DNA from: Paraburkholderia caribensis
Lineage (GTDB): Bacteria; Pseudomonadota; Gammaproteobacteria; Burkholderiales; Burkholderiaceae
Reading direction: 5' to 3'
Assembly: GCF_002902945.1 (NCBI RefSeq)
Contig: NZ_CP026103.1
Coordinates: 1,116,001 to 1,180,000, forward strand
Length of the DNA stretch: 64,000 bases
A program made the translations under genes and the position numbers. This document shows positions 50,447 through 59,369 of the stretch, piece after piece; position 1 is the stretch's first letter, and each line of letters begins with the position of its first letter. Below the pieces are notes generated by a model. It worked only from the letters and a program-made list of their open reading frames with translations, did no database searches and was not told the DNA's origin.

Positions 50447-52447
50447 TCAGGCCATCTCCGCAATTTCTTCGTCACGCGCGCCTTCGATCGTCCTGTAGCG
50501 CGCGTTCTCGATCCGCTCCACTTCGGCAGCAGGCACGTAATAGTCGACATCCTGATCGTAAGAGCGCGCGATAAACGTCGCGATCATGCCGATCAGCCCG
50601 ACGATCGCGAACACCCACATGTGCCACACCATCGCGAAGCCGAACAGCAGGCTGAACGCGGAGATGATGAAGCCCGCCGCCGTGTTGCGCGGCATATGAA
50701 TGTCTTCGTACTTCGCGGGCCTTGCACGCGTGCGGCCGGACTGCTTGTCGTCCCAATGCTGCTCGAGCGACGTGATGACGGGAACATGCGCGAAGTTGTA
50801 GAACGGCGCAGGCGAAGCCGTCGACCATTCGAGGCTGCGCGCATCCCACGGATCGCCCGTCAGATCGCGATACTGCTCGCGCTTGCGAATGCTCACCGCG
50901 AACTGGATCAGCAACGCGAGTATGCCCATGCCGACGATCACGGCACCCACCAGCGCAACGATCAGCCACGGATGCCACTCGGCCACCGAGTAGTGATTCA
51001 TCCGGCGCGTCATGCCCTGGAAGCCGAGGATATACAGCGGCGTGAACGCGAGCCAGTACCCGACCAGCCAGCACCAGAACGCGACCTTGCCCCAGAACTC
51101 GTCGAGCGTGAAGCCGAACACTTTCGGGAACCAGTAGCTGATGCCCGCCAGACAGCCGAACACCACGCCGCCGATAATCACGTTGTGAAAGTGTGCGACG
51201 AGAAACAGGCTGTTGTGCAGCACGAAGTCCGCGCCCGGCACGGCGAGCAGCACGCCCGTCATGCCGCCGACGGCGAACGTCACCATGAAGCCGATCGTCC
51301 AGAGCGTGGACGTGTGGTAGCGGATGCGGCCGCGATACATCGTGAAGAGCCAGTTGAACAGCTTCACGCCCGTCGGCACCGAAATGATCGACGTCATGAT
51401 GCCGAAAAACGCGTTGACGTTGGCGCCCGAGCCCATCGTGAAGAAGTGATGCAGCCACACGAAGAACGACAGCACGCCAATCGACGCCGTCGCATACACC
51501 ATCGACTTGTAGCCGAACAGCGGCTTGCCGGAGAACGTGGCGATGATTTCGGAGAATGCGCCGAACGCGGGCAGAATCAGGATGTACACCTCGGGGTGGC
51601 CCCACACCCAGATCAGGTTGATGTACATCATCGCGTTGCCGCCCAGCTCGTTCGTGAAGAAATGCATGTCGAGGTAGCGGTCCATCGTCAGCAGCGCGAG
51701 CGTGCCCGTCAGCACGGGGAACACCGCGACGATCAGGATGTTCGTGATCAGCGCCGTCCAGCAGAACACGGGCATCTTCATCAGGTTCAGACCCGGCGCG
51801 CGCATGCGCAGAATCGTCACGATGAAGTTGATGCCGCTCAGCGTCGTGCCTAAGCCGGACACCTGCAGCGACCATATGTAATAGTCGACGCCCGTGGTTG
51901 GACTGTAGCCCAGCTCGGACAGCGGCGGGTAAGCGACCCAGCCCGTCGCCGCGAAGTCGCCGACGAACATCGAGATCATCACCAGCACCGCGCCGACAGC
52001 CGACAGCCAGAAGCCCAGCGAATTGACGAACGGATACGCGACGTCGCGCGCGCCTATCTGCAACGGCACGACGACGTTCATCAGGCCGAGAATCAGCGGC
52101 GTCGCCACGAAAAAGATCATGATCACGCCGTGCGCGGTGAAGATCTGGTCGTAGTGATGCGGCGGCAGATAGCCCGCCGCGTCACCGAAGGCGACAGCCT
52201 GCTGCGCGCGCATCATGATCGCGTCGGCAAAACCGCGCAGCAGCATGACGAGCGCGAGAATGATGTACATCACGCCGATCCGCTTGTGATCGACCGAGGT
52301 AATCCATTCTTTCCACAGATACGACCACTTGCCGATATACGTGATCGCGCCGAGCAACGCGAGGCCGCCCAGTATGACGACGCCGAGCGTGCCCATGATG
52401 ATGGGCTCGTGATACGGAATCGCATCGAGCGTAAGTTTTCCAAACAT
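50447..52447 (-). CDS. cyoB: Cytochrome bo3 ubiquinol oxidase subunit I, CyoB
   Basis: A 666-residue haem-copper oxidase subunit I with about 15 helices. Catalytic features are LIWVWGHPEVYILILPAFG (CuB His cross-linked to Tyr), FFVWLHHFFTMGSGANVNAF (CuB His pair), FITNEL-type periplasmic loops, and LFLVAHFHNVIIGGVVFG near helix X (haem ligands). It reduces O2 to water with electrons from ubiquinol while pumping protons. The start ATG at 52447 is chosen because GGAG lies upstream and the product then begins MFGKLTLDAIPYHEP, as in E. coli CyoB. A GTG two codons earlier is possible. Confidence 0.94.
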   Translation of the reverse strand: MFGKLTLDAIPYHEPIIMGTLGVVILGGLALLGAITYIGKWSYLWKEWITSVDHKRIGVMYIILALVMLLRGFADAIMMRAQQAVAFGDAAGYLPPHHYDQIFTAHGVIMIFFVATPLILGLMNVVVPLQIGARDVAYPFVNSLGFWLSAVGAVLVMISMFVGDFAATGWVAYPPLSELGYSPTTGVDYYIWSLQVSGLGTTLSGINFIVTILRMRAPGLNLMKMPVFCWTALITNILIVAVFPVLTGTLALLTMDRYLDMHFFTNELGGNAMMYINLIWVWGHPEVYILILPAFGAFSEIIATFSGKPLFGYKSMVYATASIGVLSFFVWLHHFFTMGSGANVNAFFGIMTSIISVPTGVKLFNWLFTMYRGRIRYHTSTLWTIGFMVTFAVGGMTGVLLAVPGADFVLHNSLFLVAHFHNVIIGGVVFGCLAGISYWFPKVFGFTLDEFWGKVAFWCWLVGYWLAFTPLYILGFQGMTRRMNHYSVAEWHPWLIVALVGAVIVGMGILALLIQFAVSIRKREQYRDLTGDPWDARSLEWSTASPAPFYNFAHVPVITSLEQHWDDKQSGRTRARPAKYEDIHMPRNTAAGFIISAFSLLFGFAMVWHMWVFAIVGLIGMIATFIARSYDQDVDYYVPAAEVERIENARYRTIEGARDEEIAEMA

Positions 52448-52452
52448 ATCCA

Positions 52453-53451
52453 CTACTCCGATACCAAAGCTGCGTGTGAAGGCAAGCGGGCCGGCTTGAC
52501 ATACATGTCAGCGTTGGCCGTCGTACAGATCGGGCGGCCGGCCGCGTCACGCATGTACTGATAGACGATGCCGTCGAACAGTCCCGGCGCCACGTTGCTG
52601 TACAGCGTCACGGGGTTCTTTCTGCTCGGTTGCTGCAAGCTGTCGTAGGCCGTCACGTCGAGCGTTTGCGGCGACGCTTTTGCGCGCGCGACCCATGCAT
52701 CGAAGTCGCCGCGGCTCGTGACGACCGTATCGAAGTTCATGTCCGAGAAGCCCGGCCCGCTGAACGCCGACGATCGGCCCGCGTACGTGCCCGCGCTGTT
52801 CGCGATCAGATGCAGCTGTGTCTGCATGCCGGACATCGCGTAGACCTGGCTGCCCAGTTGCGGGATGAAGAATGAATTCATCAGCGACTCCGCCGTCAGC
52901 CGGAAATCGACGGGCGTATTCACCGGCAGCGCAAGCTGGTTGACGGAGGCCACGCCGTAATCCGGGTAGATGAACAGCCACTTCCAGTTCAGCGCGACCA
53001 CTTCGACGCGAACGGGCTTCACGTCCGATTCGATCGGCTTGTATGGATCGAGGCTATGCGTTGTCTTCCAGATCAGCACCGCAAGCGTCGCGACGATAAT
53101 GCACGGAATGGTCCACACGACGACTTCGATGGCGGTCGAATGGGCCCACGTCGGCGCGTACTTCGCCTTCGTGTTCGATGCCCGGTAGCGCCACGCGAAG
53201 TACAGCGTGAGCGCGATCACGGGAATCACGACCAGCAGCATCAGCCCGAGCGCGATCAGGATCAGGTTTTTCTCCTGCTCGCCGATGTCGCCTTTTGGAT
53301 TGAAAAGCACCATGCTGCAGCCGCCGAGCAAGCTCAGCGCGCCCGTTGCGGCGACGCGGCCTGCGCGTGCGAGTTGTCTGCGAATGGGATGGGAGCGGGG
53401 CCATGGTCCCGCTGCTTGGGGAGAACCCCCGTGTGTAGGTGGGTTGCGCAT
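52453..53451 (-). CDS. cyoA: Cytochrome bo3 ubiquinol oxidase subunit II, CyoA (lipoprotein)
   Basis: A 332-residue subunit II. The N-terminal signal ends in the lipobox LLGGC, two transmembrane helices follow (about 65-85 and 107-130), then a periplasmic cupredoxin-like domain. The copper-binding Cys pair of cytochrome c oxidases is absent (FSGPGFSDMNF), the hallmark of quinol oxidases. Typical blocks are VRVEVVALNWKWLFIYPDYG and SFFIPQLGSQVYAMSGMQTQ. First gene of cyoABCD; a MocR regulator is divergent upstream. The N-terminal 35 residues are Pro/Arg-rich and variable. Confidence 0.92.
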   Translation of the reverse strand: MRNPPTHGGSPQAAGPWPRSHPIRRQLARAGRVAATGALSLLGGCSMVLFNPKGDIGEQEKNLILIALGLMLLVVIPVIALTLYFAWRYRASNTKAKYAPTWAHSTAIEVVVWTIPCIIVATLAVLIWKTTHSLDPYKPIESDVKPVRVEVVALNWKWLFIYPDYGVASVNQLALPVNTPVDFRLTAESLMNSFFIPQLGSQVYAMSGMQTQLHLIANSAGTYAGRSSAFSGPGFSDMNFDTVVTSRGDFDAWVARAKASPQTLDVTAYDSLQQPSRKNPVTLYSNVAPGLFDGIVYQYMRDAAGRPICTTANADMYVKPARLPSHAALVSE

Positions 53452-53530
53452 GCTTTCAGGTTGGTTGCCGGGTTACATAGCCCCATGCATCTATCCCCCA
53501 AACCGTCGTACACGCGCGAGCTTCCGCTAT

Positions 53531-53569
53531 GGCTATGGCCTTGCGGCGGATACATACATAGGCTATGGC
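53531..53569. promoter_or_regulatory. Direct repeats GGCTATGGC in the cyoA/mocR divergent promoter
   Basis: GGCTATGGC occurs at 53531-53539 and again at 53561-53569, 30 bp apart (about three helical turns). MocR regulators such as PdxR and GabR bind direct repeats in the gap next to their own gene, so this is a good candidate operator for the MocR protein encoded at 53592. It is not experimentally supported. Confidence 0.45.
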
Positions 53570-53591
53570 GGCGCATGCTAGAGTAAGACAT

Positions 53592-55025
53592 ATGCCATAC
53601 ATGCGCGACAAGTTGCCACACATGACTTCATCCTCGAAAAAACGCGCCGTGCGGCGCCCGGACTGGATCACGAACTTTTCGGACAACGGCAAGGCGCGCT
53701 ATCTGCAGATCGTCGATCTGATCGAGCGCGCCGTCGCGAACGGCAAGCTGAATCCGGGCGACCGCTTGCCGCCGCAACGCAAGCTCGCGGAGATGATCGG
53801 TGTCGATCTGACCACCGTGACGCGTGGCTTTGCCGAGGCGCACCGGCGCAACCTGATCGAATCGCGTGGTCCGCTGGGCACGTTCATCGCGCCGCCTGTC
53901 GCGACGTTCATGCAGCAAGTCGATCTGAGCATGAACATTCCGCCGCCGCCCGCCGACCTCGACCTCGCCGTATTGCTCAGGCGCGGACTGTCGCAGGTGC
54001 TGGTGCGCAGCGACGTCGATCTGCTGATGACCTATCAGTTGGGCGGCGGCAGCGATACCGACCGCCAGGCAGGCGCGGCTTGGCTCAAGCCGATACTCGG
54101 GCGCGTGGACCCCTCGCGCGTCGTCGTGACGCCGGGTGCGCATTCGGCGCTCGCTGCGCTGATACTGGCGCTCACGAAGCAGAACGCGCCCGTCTTCGCC
54201 GAGCAGCTGATTTATCCCGGCCTGCCGCTCATCGCGCGGCAACTCGGCCGCACGCTCGACACCATCGCGTCCGACGAGCACGGCATGCGGCCCGACGCGC
54301 TCGATGCCGCTTGCTCGCGCACACAAGGCGGACTGATCTATCTGAACCCGACCATCCGCAACCCGACCGCGCAGACGATGCCCGAGCGTCGCCGCAAGGA
54401 GATTCTGGCCGTGGCGGCGCGCCGCGACGTGCCTGTCGTCGAAGACGATCCCTATTGGCTGTTTGCCGACCATCCGCCTGCGCCGCTCGCGAGTCTCGCG
54501 CCGCAGCAGGTGTACTACCTGTCCACCTTGTCCAAATGCATCTCGCCGGGCTTGCGCGCGGCGTTTGTCGTGCTGCCTGCCGCCGCCGGGCAGGAAGCGT
54601 TTCTGAAGGCGCTGCGCTCGCTGTCGCTGATGTCGCCGCCCCTCACCACCTCGCTCGTCACGCAGTGGATACTCGACGGCACGGCAGCGGATGTGCTCGC
54701 GGGGATACTGAAGGAATCGGCAGAACGCCTGCTGGCCGCAAACCAGATACTGTCGACGGTGAGCATGCCCGCGTCCAGCGGCGCGATTCATGTATGGCAA
54801 CCCTTGCCCGCCCACTGGGCCGCGCAAAGCCTTGCGGCGGCGGCGAGCACCGAAGGTCTCGTGGTCGCGCCGTCTTCCGCGTTCTGTCAGACGGGCGACG
54901 CGCCGAACGCCATCCGTATTTCGCTTGGCGGCTGCGCGCGTCGCACGGAATTGACGTCGGCATTGCGCAAGCTCGCGGCGCTCGTCGAACGCAAGCCTTC
55001 TGCCGATGACCGCTTGCTGATCTAA
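53592..55025 (+). CDS. MocR-family (GntR-HTH plus aminotransferase-like) regulator
   Basis: A protein of about 477 residues. The N-terminal winged HTH (about 25-95) has KARYLQIVDLIERAVANGKL and RLPPQRKLAEMIGVDLTTVTR, and a fold type I PLP domain follows. The PLP Lys is in YYLSTLSKCISPGLR, and the ligand loops are YLNPTIRNPTAQTMPERRRK and VVEDDPYWLFADH. MocR proteins sense PLP or amino compounds and regulate a neighbouring gene. It is divergent from cyoABCD, so respiration-linked control is possible. Starts at 53565, 53592, 53601 or 53622 are all in frame; 53592 has the best-placed GAG upstream. Confidence 0.85.
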   Translation: MPYMRDKLPHMTSSSKKRAVRRPDWITNFSDNGKARYLQIVDLIERAVANGKLNPGDRLPPQRKLAEMIGVDLTTVTRGFAEAHRRNLIESRGPLGTFIAPPVATFMQQVDLSMNIPPPPADLDLAVLLRRGLSQVLVRSDVDLLMTYQLGGGSDTDRQAGAAWLKPILGRVDPSRVVVTPGAHSALAALILALTKQNAPVFAEQLIYPGLPLIARQLGRTLDTIASDEHGMRPDALDAACSRTQGGLIYLNPTIRNPTAQTMPERRRKEILAVAARRDVPVVEDDPYWLFADHPPAPLASLAPQQVYYLSTLSKCISPGLRAAFVVLPAAAGQEAFLKALRSLSLMSPPLTTSLVTQWILDGTAADVLAGILKESAERLLAANQILSTVSMPASSGAIHVWQPLPAHWAAQSLAAAASTEGLVVAPSSAFCQTGDAPNAIRISLGGCARRTELTSALRKLAALVERKPSADDRLLI

Positions 55026-55096
55026 TGAATCTGCTGCGCTGAAATCATCGCCAACTGCTGCTGTACGAAACACGGCTACCCGCGAATAATCCGCTC

Positions 55097-55256
55097 AACG
55101 CGCTTCGAGCATTTCCTTCCTCCTTTTAACGAAGCGCGTTGGGATCACTGCGCGAGTGCCCGGGGCTTCGGCCTTCAACCCGCAGAGCTTGCAGCAACGA
55201 TGTATCGAGCGTGGCAAGTACTGGACCCCGGCGCCCACAGGCGCCGGGGTTTTTTC
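55097..55256 (+). ncRNA. Candidate small RNA with anti-Shine-Dalgarno-like loop
   Basis: In the 297-bp gap after the mocR gene, an 11-bp perfect inverted repeat AACGCGCTTCG (55097-55107) / CGAAGCGCGTT (55130-55140) encloses a 22-nt C/U-rich loop with TTCCTTCCTCCTTTT, complementary to a strong ribosome site. A GGC-TTCG-GCC mini-hairpin and a strong rho-independent terminator (55226-55256) follow in the same direction. An AATAAT -10-like hexamer ends seven bases before the first stem. The whole would be a ~160-nt structured transcript. No protein is encoded. An extended 3' UTR of mocR is the main alternative. Confidence 0.45.
55226..55256 (+). terminator. Strong rho-independent terminator
   Basis: Perfect 10-bp G/C stem CCCCGGCGCC / GGCGCCGGGG with a 4-nt loop followed by a run of six or seven T residues. 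It is oriented rightward, ~200 bp beyond the mocR stop, and ends the candidate small RNA. Confidence 0.88.
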
Positions 55257-55322
55257 ATTGCGCCTCGCCAGGGCAACGGCATCCGCGCATTCGCGTCCCT
55301 GCGCGGCGCGCACCGGCTGCGT

Positions 55323-56300
55323 TCAAGCGTCGGCGTGCGCGGCGACTGCTACGTCATCCGCAACCCTGTTCAGCCGGCGCGTGCGCCAGCGTGCATACGC
55401 AGCCGTCAGCAGCGGAGCGAGCAGCGAGGTGACGATCGTCGATGCCGCGATCTGAGGCGTTGCGACCGCGACCAGTGCGCCGAGATGCGGATCGACGGCC
55501 GCGATCGCGGTAGGCGTCGCAACAGCGTTGCCCGCCGTCGTAGCCGACGCTACGCCGCCCACACCCGAGCCACCGAAAAGGCGCGATGCGATGACGTTGA
55601 ATATCGCGCCGACCGCGAGCGTAATCAGACCAAGCACGATTCCCGACAAGCCCGCGCCGAGAATGGCGTGCAGATTGATTTGCGCACCGAGACCGAACGC
55701 AAAGAACGGAATCAGCAAATCGCCGCCTGACTTGAGGAATTTGCGCATGTCCGCGTCGATATTTCCCAGCACCATGCCGATGACGATCGGCAGCACGGTG
55801 GCAACGAGATCGAGAACGGGGATCTTCGCCAGCCCGGACAAACCCAGCGCGAGCATCGTCACGAACGGTCCTTCCAGAATCGACAGCACCGCAAGTGCGC
55901 CGCGGTCGACCTCGTCGCCGAACTGCCGGGTCAACGCTGCATACAGTCCCATGTTCGCATTGGTCACGGCGGCGATGATCGCCATGCCGGACAGGCCGAG
56001 AAATCCGTTCGCCCCGAATAGCTTGCTGACCAGCAAACCAATCAGCACACCGCTCGCGAGCTTGGCGAGCGTGATGGCGGCGCCGTTCTTCAGCGCACGC
56101 GGTGCCGTGCGCAACTGAATCTCGGCTCCCATGCACACGAAGAACACAGCGAGAATTGGCAGCGCGCCATGCGCGAGCTGGGTCGAGAAACTGCCGATAC
56201 CCAATACCTTCGGTGCGAAGGTGTTGAGCAGGCTACCCCAAAGCAGCGGAATGACCATCATGCCGCCCGGAAAGCGTTCGATGGCCTGTTTGATTTTCAT
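55323..56300 (-). CDS. kdgT: 2-keto-3-deoxygluconate permease family transporter (KdgT-like)
   Basis: A 325-residue transporter with about ten hydrophobic helices, opening MKIKQAIERFPGGMMVIPLLWGSLLNTFAP, the hallmark of KdgT (quoted in full family block only in part of its length). Later blocks are FFVCMGAEIQLRTAPRALKN, ATVLPIVIGMVLGNIDADMR and VASATTAGNAVATPTAIAAV. KdgT imports 2-keto-3-deoxygluconate with H+. The ATG at 56300 has an AGGAG ribosome site; longer frames upstream lack one. It follows the dehydratase gene by ~120 bp in the same direction, forming a sugar-acid catabolic unit under the divergent GntR regulator. Confidence 0.87.
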   Translation of the reverse strand: MKIKQAIERFPGGMMVIPLLWGSLLNTFAPKVLGIGSFSTQLAHGALPILAVFFVCMGAEIQLRTAPRALKNGAAITLAKLASGVLIGLLVSKLFGANGFLGLSGMAIIAAVTNANMGLYAALTRQFGDEVDRGALAVLSILEGPFVTMLALGLSGLAKIPVLDLVATVLPIVIGMVLGNIDADMRKFLKSGGDLLIPFFAFGLGAQINLHAILGAGLSGIVLGLITLAVGAIFNVIASRLFGGSGVGGVASATTAGNAVATPTAIAAVDPHLGALVAVATPQIAASTIVTSLLAPLLTAAYARWRTRRLNRVADDVAVAAHADA

Positions 56301-56418
56301 GTCGAGTCTCCTTGATCCTGGCACGGGTTCGACATGGCCCGGCCAGCATTTATCTTGCGGCGTGCGGCGCGCCGGACGCCCATGGCTCCCGCTACACCGC
56401 ACGGATGCGCACGTGCCT

Positions 56419-57948
56419 TTACATCTGCGCACCAATCATCCAGGGCACGAATTCCTCGTTGCCGACGCCGAGCGCTTCGCTCTTGCTCTTGTGACCCGAT
56501 GCAACGTCGATGATCATCCGGAAAATTTCTTCGCCCTTCTGCTCCACGCTCACGGTGCCGTCCATGATGTCGCCACAGTTGATGTCCATATCGTCGGCCA
56601 TCCGCTTGTACATGGTCGAGTTCGTTGCGAGCTTGATCGACGGTGCGGGCTTTGCGCCGAAACAGGAGCCGCGCCCCGTCGTGAACACGACGAGGTTCGC
56701 GCCGCTCGCGATCTGTCCGGTCGCGCCCATCGGGTCATAGCCGGGCGCGTCCATGAAGACGAGGCCGTGTGTATCGATCGGCTCGGCGTAGCGGTACACG
56801 CCCATCAGCGGCGACGAGCCGCTTTTAGCAACCGCGCCAAGCGATTTCTCGAGAATCGTCGTGAGACCGCCCGCCTTGTTGCCCGGCGTCGGGTTGTTGT
56901 CGATGCTGCCTTTTTCGCGCTTCGCGTAGTCCTCCCACCAGTGAATTCGCTCGACGATCTTCTCGCCCACGTCTTTGCTCACGGCACGACGTGTCAGCAG
57001 ATGCTCGGCGCCGTAGATTTCCGGCGTTTCCGACAGGATTGCCGTGCCGCCGTGCCGCACCAGCAGATCGACAGCGGCACCCAGTGCCGGATTCGCCGTG
57101 ATGCCCGAATACCCGTCGGAACCGCCGCACTGCAACGCGATGTTGATGTGCGAAACGGGAACCGGCTCGCGCACGGCCTGGTTGGCGACAGGCAACATGT
57201 TTTTGACAGCGGCGATGGCGGCATCGACGGTCTTTTGCGTACCGCCTTCTTCCTGCATCACGAGCGGCACCAGCAGCGGCCCCGGCTCGACGCCCTCGGC
57301 GATGAACATCGCGCCCATCTGGTTCGCCTCGCAGCCAAGACCGATGATGACGATGCCGGCGAAGTTCGGATGCTTCACATAGCCGCCCACCGTACGGCGC
57401 AGTTGCTGGATGCCTTCGCCATGATGGTCGATACAGCAACCGAAGCTGTGCGTGATCGGCACGATGCCGTCGACATTCGGATACGCATCGAGCGCGCCCG
57501 GTTGCGCAAAGTGCTGCGCGACCAGCTTCGTGACGGTGGCCGAGCAGTTCACGGTACTGACCACGCCGATGTAGTTGCGGGTTGCGACGCGGCCGTCCGC
57601 TCGCCGGAAGCCGTTGAACGTGAGCGGCACGGGCGCGGGATCGACCTGCTTCATATCTTCGCCGAACGCGTAGTCGCGCGCGAAGTCGCCCATCGACATG
57701 TTGTGAACGTGCACGTGATCGCCTGCGCGAATCGGCTGCGTCGCGAAACCGATGATCTGGCCATAGCGCCGCACGGGCGCGCCTTGTGCAACGTCGCGGC
57801 AGGCAATCTTGTGTGCGGCAGGAATGTCAGCCGCGGCAACGAGATTGTCGAAATCAGCGAGAATAGTGCCTGCGCTGAGCGCGCCGCGCGCAATGAGCAC
57901 ATCGTCGATGTCGTGCAGTTTGATGGCGAGTGTGGCCTGGCTCATCAT
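56419..57948 (-). CDS. Altronate/galactarate dehydratase family (UxaA/GarD)
   Basis: A 509-residue Fe2+-dependent dehydratase. The N-terminal SAF domain (about 10-95) contains PIRAGDHVHVHNMSMGDFAR, and the catalytic part has GFRRADGRVATRNYIGVVST, ITHSFGCCIDHHGEGIQQLR, VIIGLGCEANQMGAMF and ALQCGGSDGYSGITANPALG. The C-terminal domain has VFTTGRGSCFGAKPAPSIKL. It dehydrates D-altronate or D-galactarate to a 2-keto-3-deoxy sugar acid, matching the KdgT-like permease next door. UxaA and GarD cannot be separated with confidence by eye. The AGGAGG ribosome site precedes tandem ATGs at 57948 and 57945. Confidence 0.87.
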   Translation of the reverse strand: MMSQATLAIKLHDIDDVLIARGALSAGTILADFDNLVAAADIPAAHKIACRDVAQGAPVRRYGQIIGFATQPIRAGDHVHVHNMSMGDFARDYAFGEDMKQVDPAPVPLTFNGFRRADGRVATRNYIGVVSTVNCSATVTKLVAQHFAQPGALDAYPNVDGIVPITHSFGCCIDHHGEGIQQLRRTVGGYVKHPNFAGIVIIGLGCEANQMGAMFIAEGVEPGPLLVPLVMQEEGGTQKTVDAAIAAVKNMLPVANQAVREPVPVSHINIALQCGGSDGYSGITANPALGAAVDLLVRHGGTAILSETPEIYGAEHLLTRRAVSKDVGEKIVERIHWWEDYAKREKGSIDNNPTPGNKAGGLTTILEKSLGAVAKSGSSPLMGVYRYAEPIDTHGLVFMDAPGYDPMGATGQIASGANLVVFTTGRGSCFGAKPAPSIKLATNSTMYKRMADDMDINCGDIMDGTVSVEQKGEEIFRMIIDVASGHKSKSEALGVGNEEFVPWMIGAQM

Positions 57949-58123
57949 GTTCCTCCTGTTCCGGATTGTGGGTTGGGGCGCGTGACGCTCTCAGTTGAAG
58001 TGCGGAGCGTTTGCCGGCGCGGACTCATATTGCGGTCGGCCCAACAGGACACGCAAACTGGTCAGGCCACTTTTGATGGGGCTGAAAACGGGCCCTCCCC
58101 GCGTGGCGGATGAAGGATGAATC

Positions 58124-58837
58124 GTGGAAAGTCGTTTGAAAGCAAGGGGCGCATTGGCGCAGACAATCCGCCACATCGAGTCAGGCATTCAGGAAGGCCG
58201 CTGGCAGCCTGACGAACGCTTGCCCTCGGAACGTACGCTTGCGGAGTCGTTGGGTGTGTCGCGCGCGACGGTACGTGAAGCGATTGGACGCCTCGCAACC
58301 AAAGGTGTTCTGGAAACGCGACGCGGCAGCGGCGTCTATCTGCTGCGCAGCAAACCGGCGTCACTGGCGGCGCCGTGGCTTCAACTCATCGCCGATACCC
58401 CGCCGCTACGTTCCGAAACGCTCGAGTTCCGCCTGGTGTTCGAGTGCGCCGCCGCGCGTTTCGCCGCGCAACGTGCGTCCCACCGGGAACTCGAACGCTT
58501 CGAGGCGGTGCTCGAACGCATGCGCGACGCCGTGGCAGGTAAGGACGTCGACGAGGAAGCCACAACCGACGGTGAATTCCATACGGCGCTCGTTGCAGCA
58601 TCGCAAAACCGGCTGCTCGATCAGTTCTATGCGAGCGTGATCGGCATGCTGCGCGAACACATCGCAAGCAACACGTACGACGCAACCGTCAACAACGCGA
58701 ATGCAGCCGAGCAGGCACGCAGCCGCTTGCGCCAGCATGAATCCATCTACTACGCGATTCGCGAAGGCAATGCGGATGCCGCGCAACACGCGATGTACGT
58801 TCACATCGACTATGTAGGACGACAGTTCAACGTCTGA
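58124..58837 (+). CDS. GntR-family regulator of the FadR subgroup
   Basis: A 237-residue regulator. The winged HTH (about 10-75) has LAQTIRHIESGIQEGRWQPD, RLPSERTLAESLGVSRATVR and EAIGRLATKGVLETRRGSGV. The all-helical FCD effector domain (about 95-225) has SETLEFRLVFECAAARFAAQ and a metal-binding His set in the DGEFHTALVAAS and HESIYYAIREGNADAAQHAM segments. FCD regulators bind sugar acids and other organic acids. It is divergent from the dehydratase and permease genes and likely represses them until a uronate or aldarate is present. The start is a GTG at 58124. Confidence 0.87.
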   Translation: MESRLKARGALAQTIRHIESGIQEGRWQPDERLPSERTLAESLGVSRATVREAIGRLATKGVLETRRGSGVYLLRSKPASLAAPWLQLIADTPPLRSETLEFRLVFECAAARFAAQRASHRELERFEAVLERMRDAVAGKDVDEEATTDGEFHTALVAASQNRLLDQFYASVIGMLREHIASNTYDATVNNANAAEQARSRLRQHESIYYAIREGNADAAQHAMYVHIDYVGRQFNV

Positions 58838-58980
58838 GCGAACCGCTGCAGTCGTTCTCAGCCACATGCGAATTTGTAAGCGCTGAAATGTGCAGTTACC
58901 AACTGCATAAGTTATTTCATCGAGTGCTGATTAAGATGATCTCCATGAATCCGTTAAACGGAAAAGTGGAGAATCAAATC

Positions 58981-59307
58981 ATGAAACGCGCAGCGCTTGT
59001 CTTGTTGATGATTGGTAGCTTGTCGGTGGCCCAGCAGGCATCGGCGCACGGGCGCGGCGGCTGGGGCCGTGGCGGCGGCGTCGATGGCGGCGCCATCGTG
59101 GGGGCGCTGATCGGCGGTGCAGTGCTCGGTGCGCTCGTGACCTCGGTTGCCAATGCGCAGCCCGCGTACGCGCAACCTGTCTATCAGCAACCCGTGTATG
59201 CACAACCGGTTTATTCGCAGCCGGTTTATCCGCAACCGCCGTCGGGCGCTTGCTACGACAGCTATCAACGCGCCTATGTGCCGTGTCAAGGCGGCTACGG
59301 ATATTGA
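58981..59307 (+). CDS. Small exported Gly-rich/QPVYx-repeat protein
   Basis: A 108-residue protein with a clear signal peptide (MKRAALVLLMIGSLSVAQQ, ending ASA). A Gly/Arg-rich stretch (HGRGGWGRGGGVDGG) is followed by a hydrophobic Gly-zipper-like segment (GAIVGALIGGAVLGALVTSV) and five QPxYx pentapeptides. A Cys-containing C-terminus closes it. The Gly-zipper followed by a proline-rich tail suggests an outer-membrane or surface-associated protein; similar small proteins are common and uncharacterised in Burkholderiaceae. The GGAG ribosome site and the start at 58981 are clear. Confidence 0.68.
   Translation: MKRAALVLLMIGSLSVAQQASAHGRGGWGRGGGVDGGAIVGALIGGAVLGALVTSVANAQPAYAQPVYQQPVYAQPVYSQPVYPQPPSGACYDSYQRAYVPCQGGYGY
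59158..59232 (+). repeat. Five tandem 15-bp repeats encoding QPxYx
   Basis: Five in-frame 15-bp units, each encoding Gln-Pro-(Ala/Val)-Tyr-X, lie inside the small exported protein gene. Codons differ between copies at third positions, so the repeats are old or under purifying selection rather than freshly duplicated. Confidence 0.8.
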
Positions 59308-59369
59308 TCGAAGCGTCGCCGCGCCGAAGCCGCCCATCCAGCCTGCGAACATGGCGGCGTGCCGTTTCG

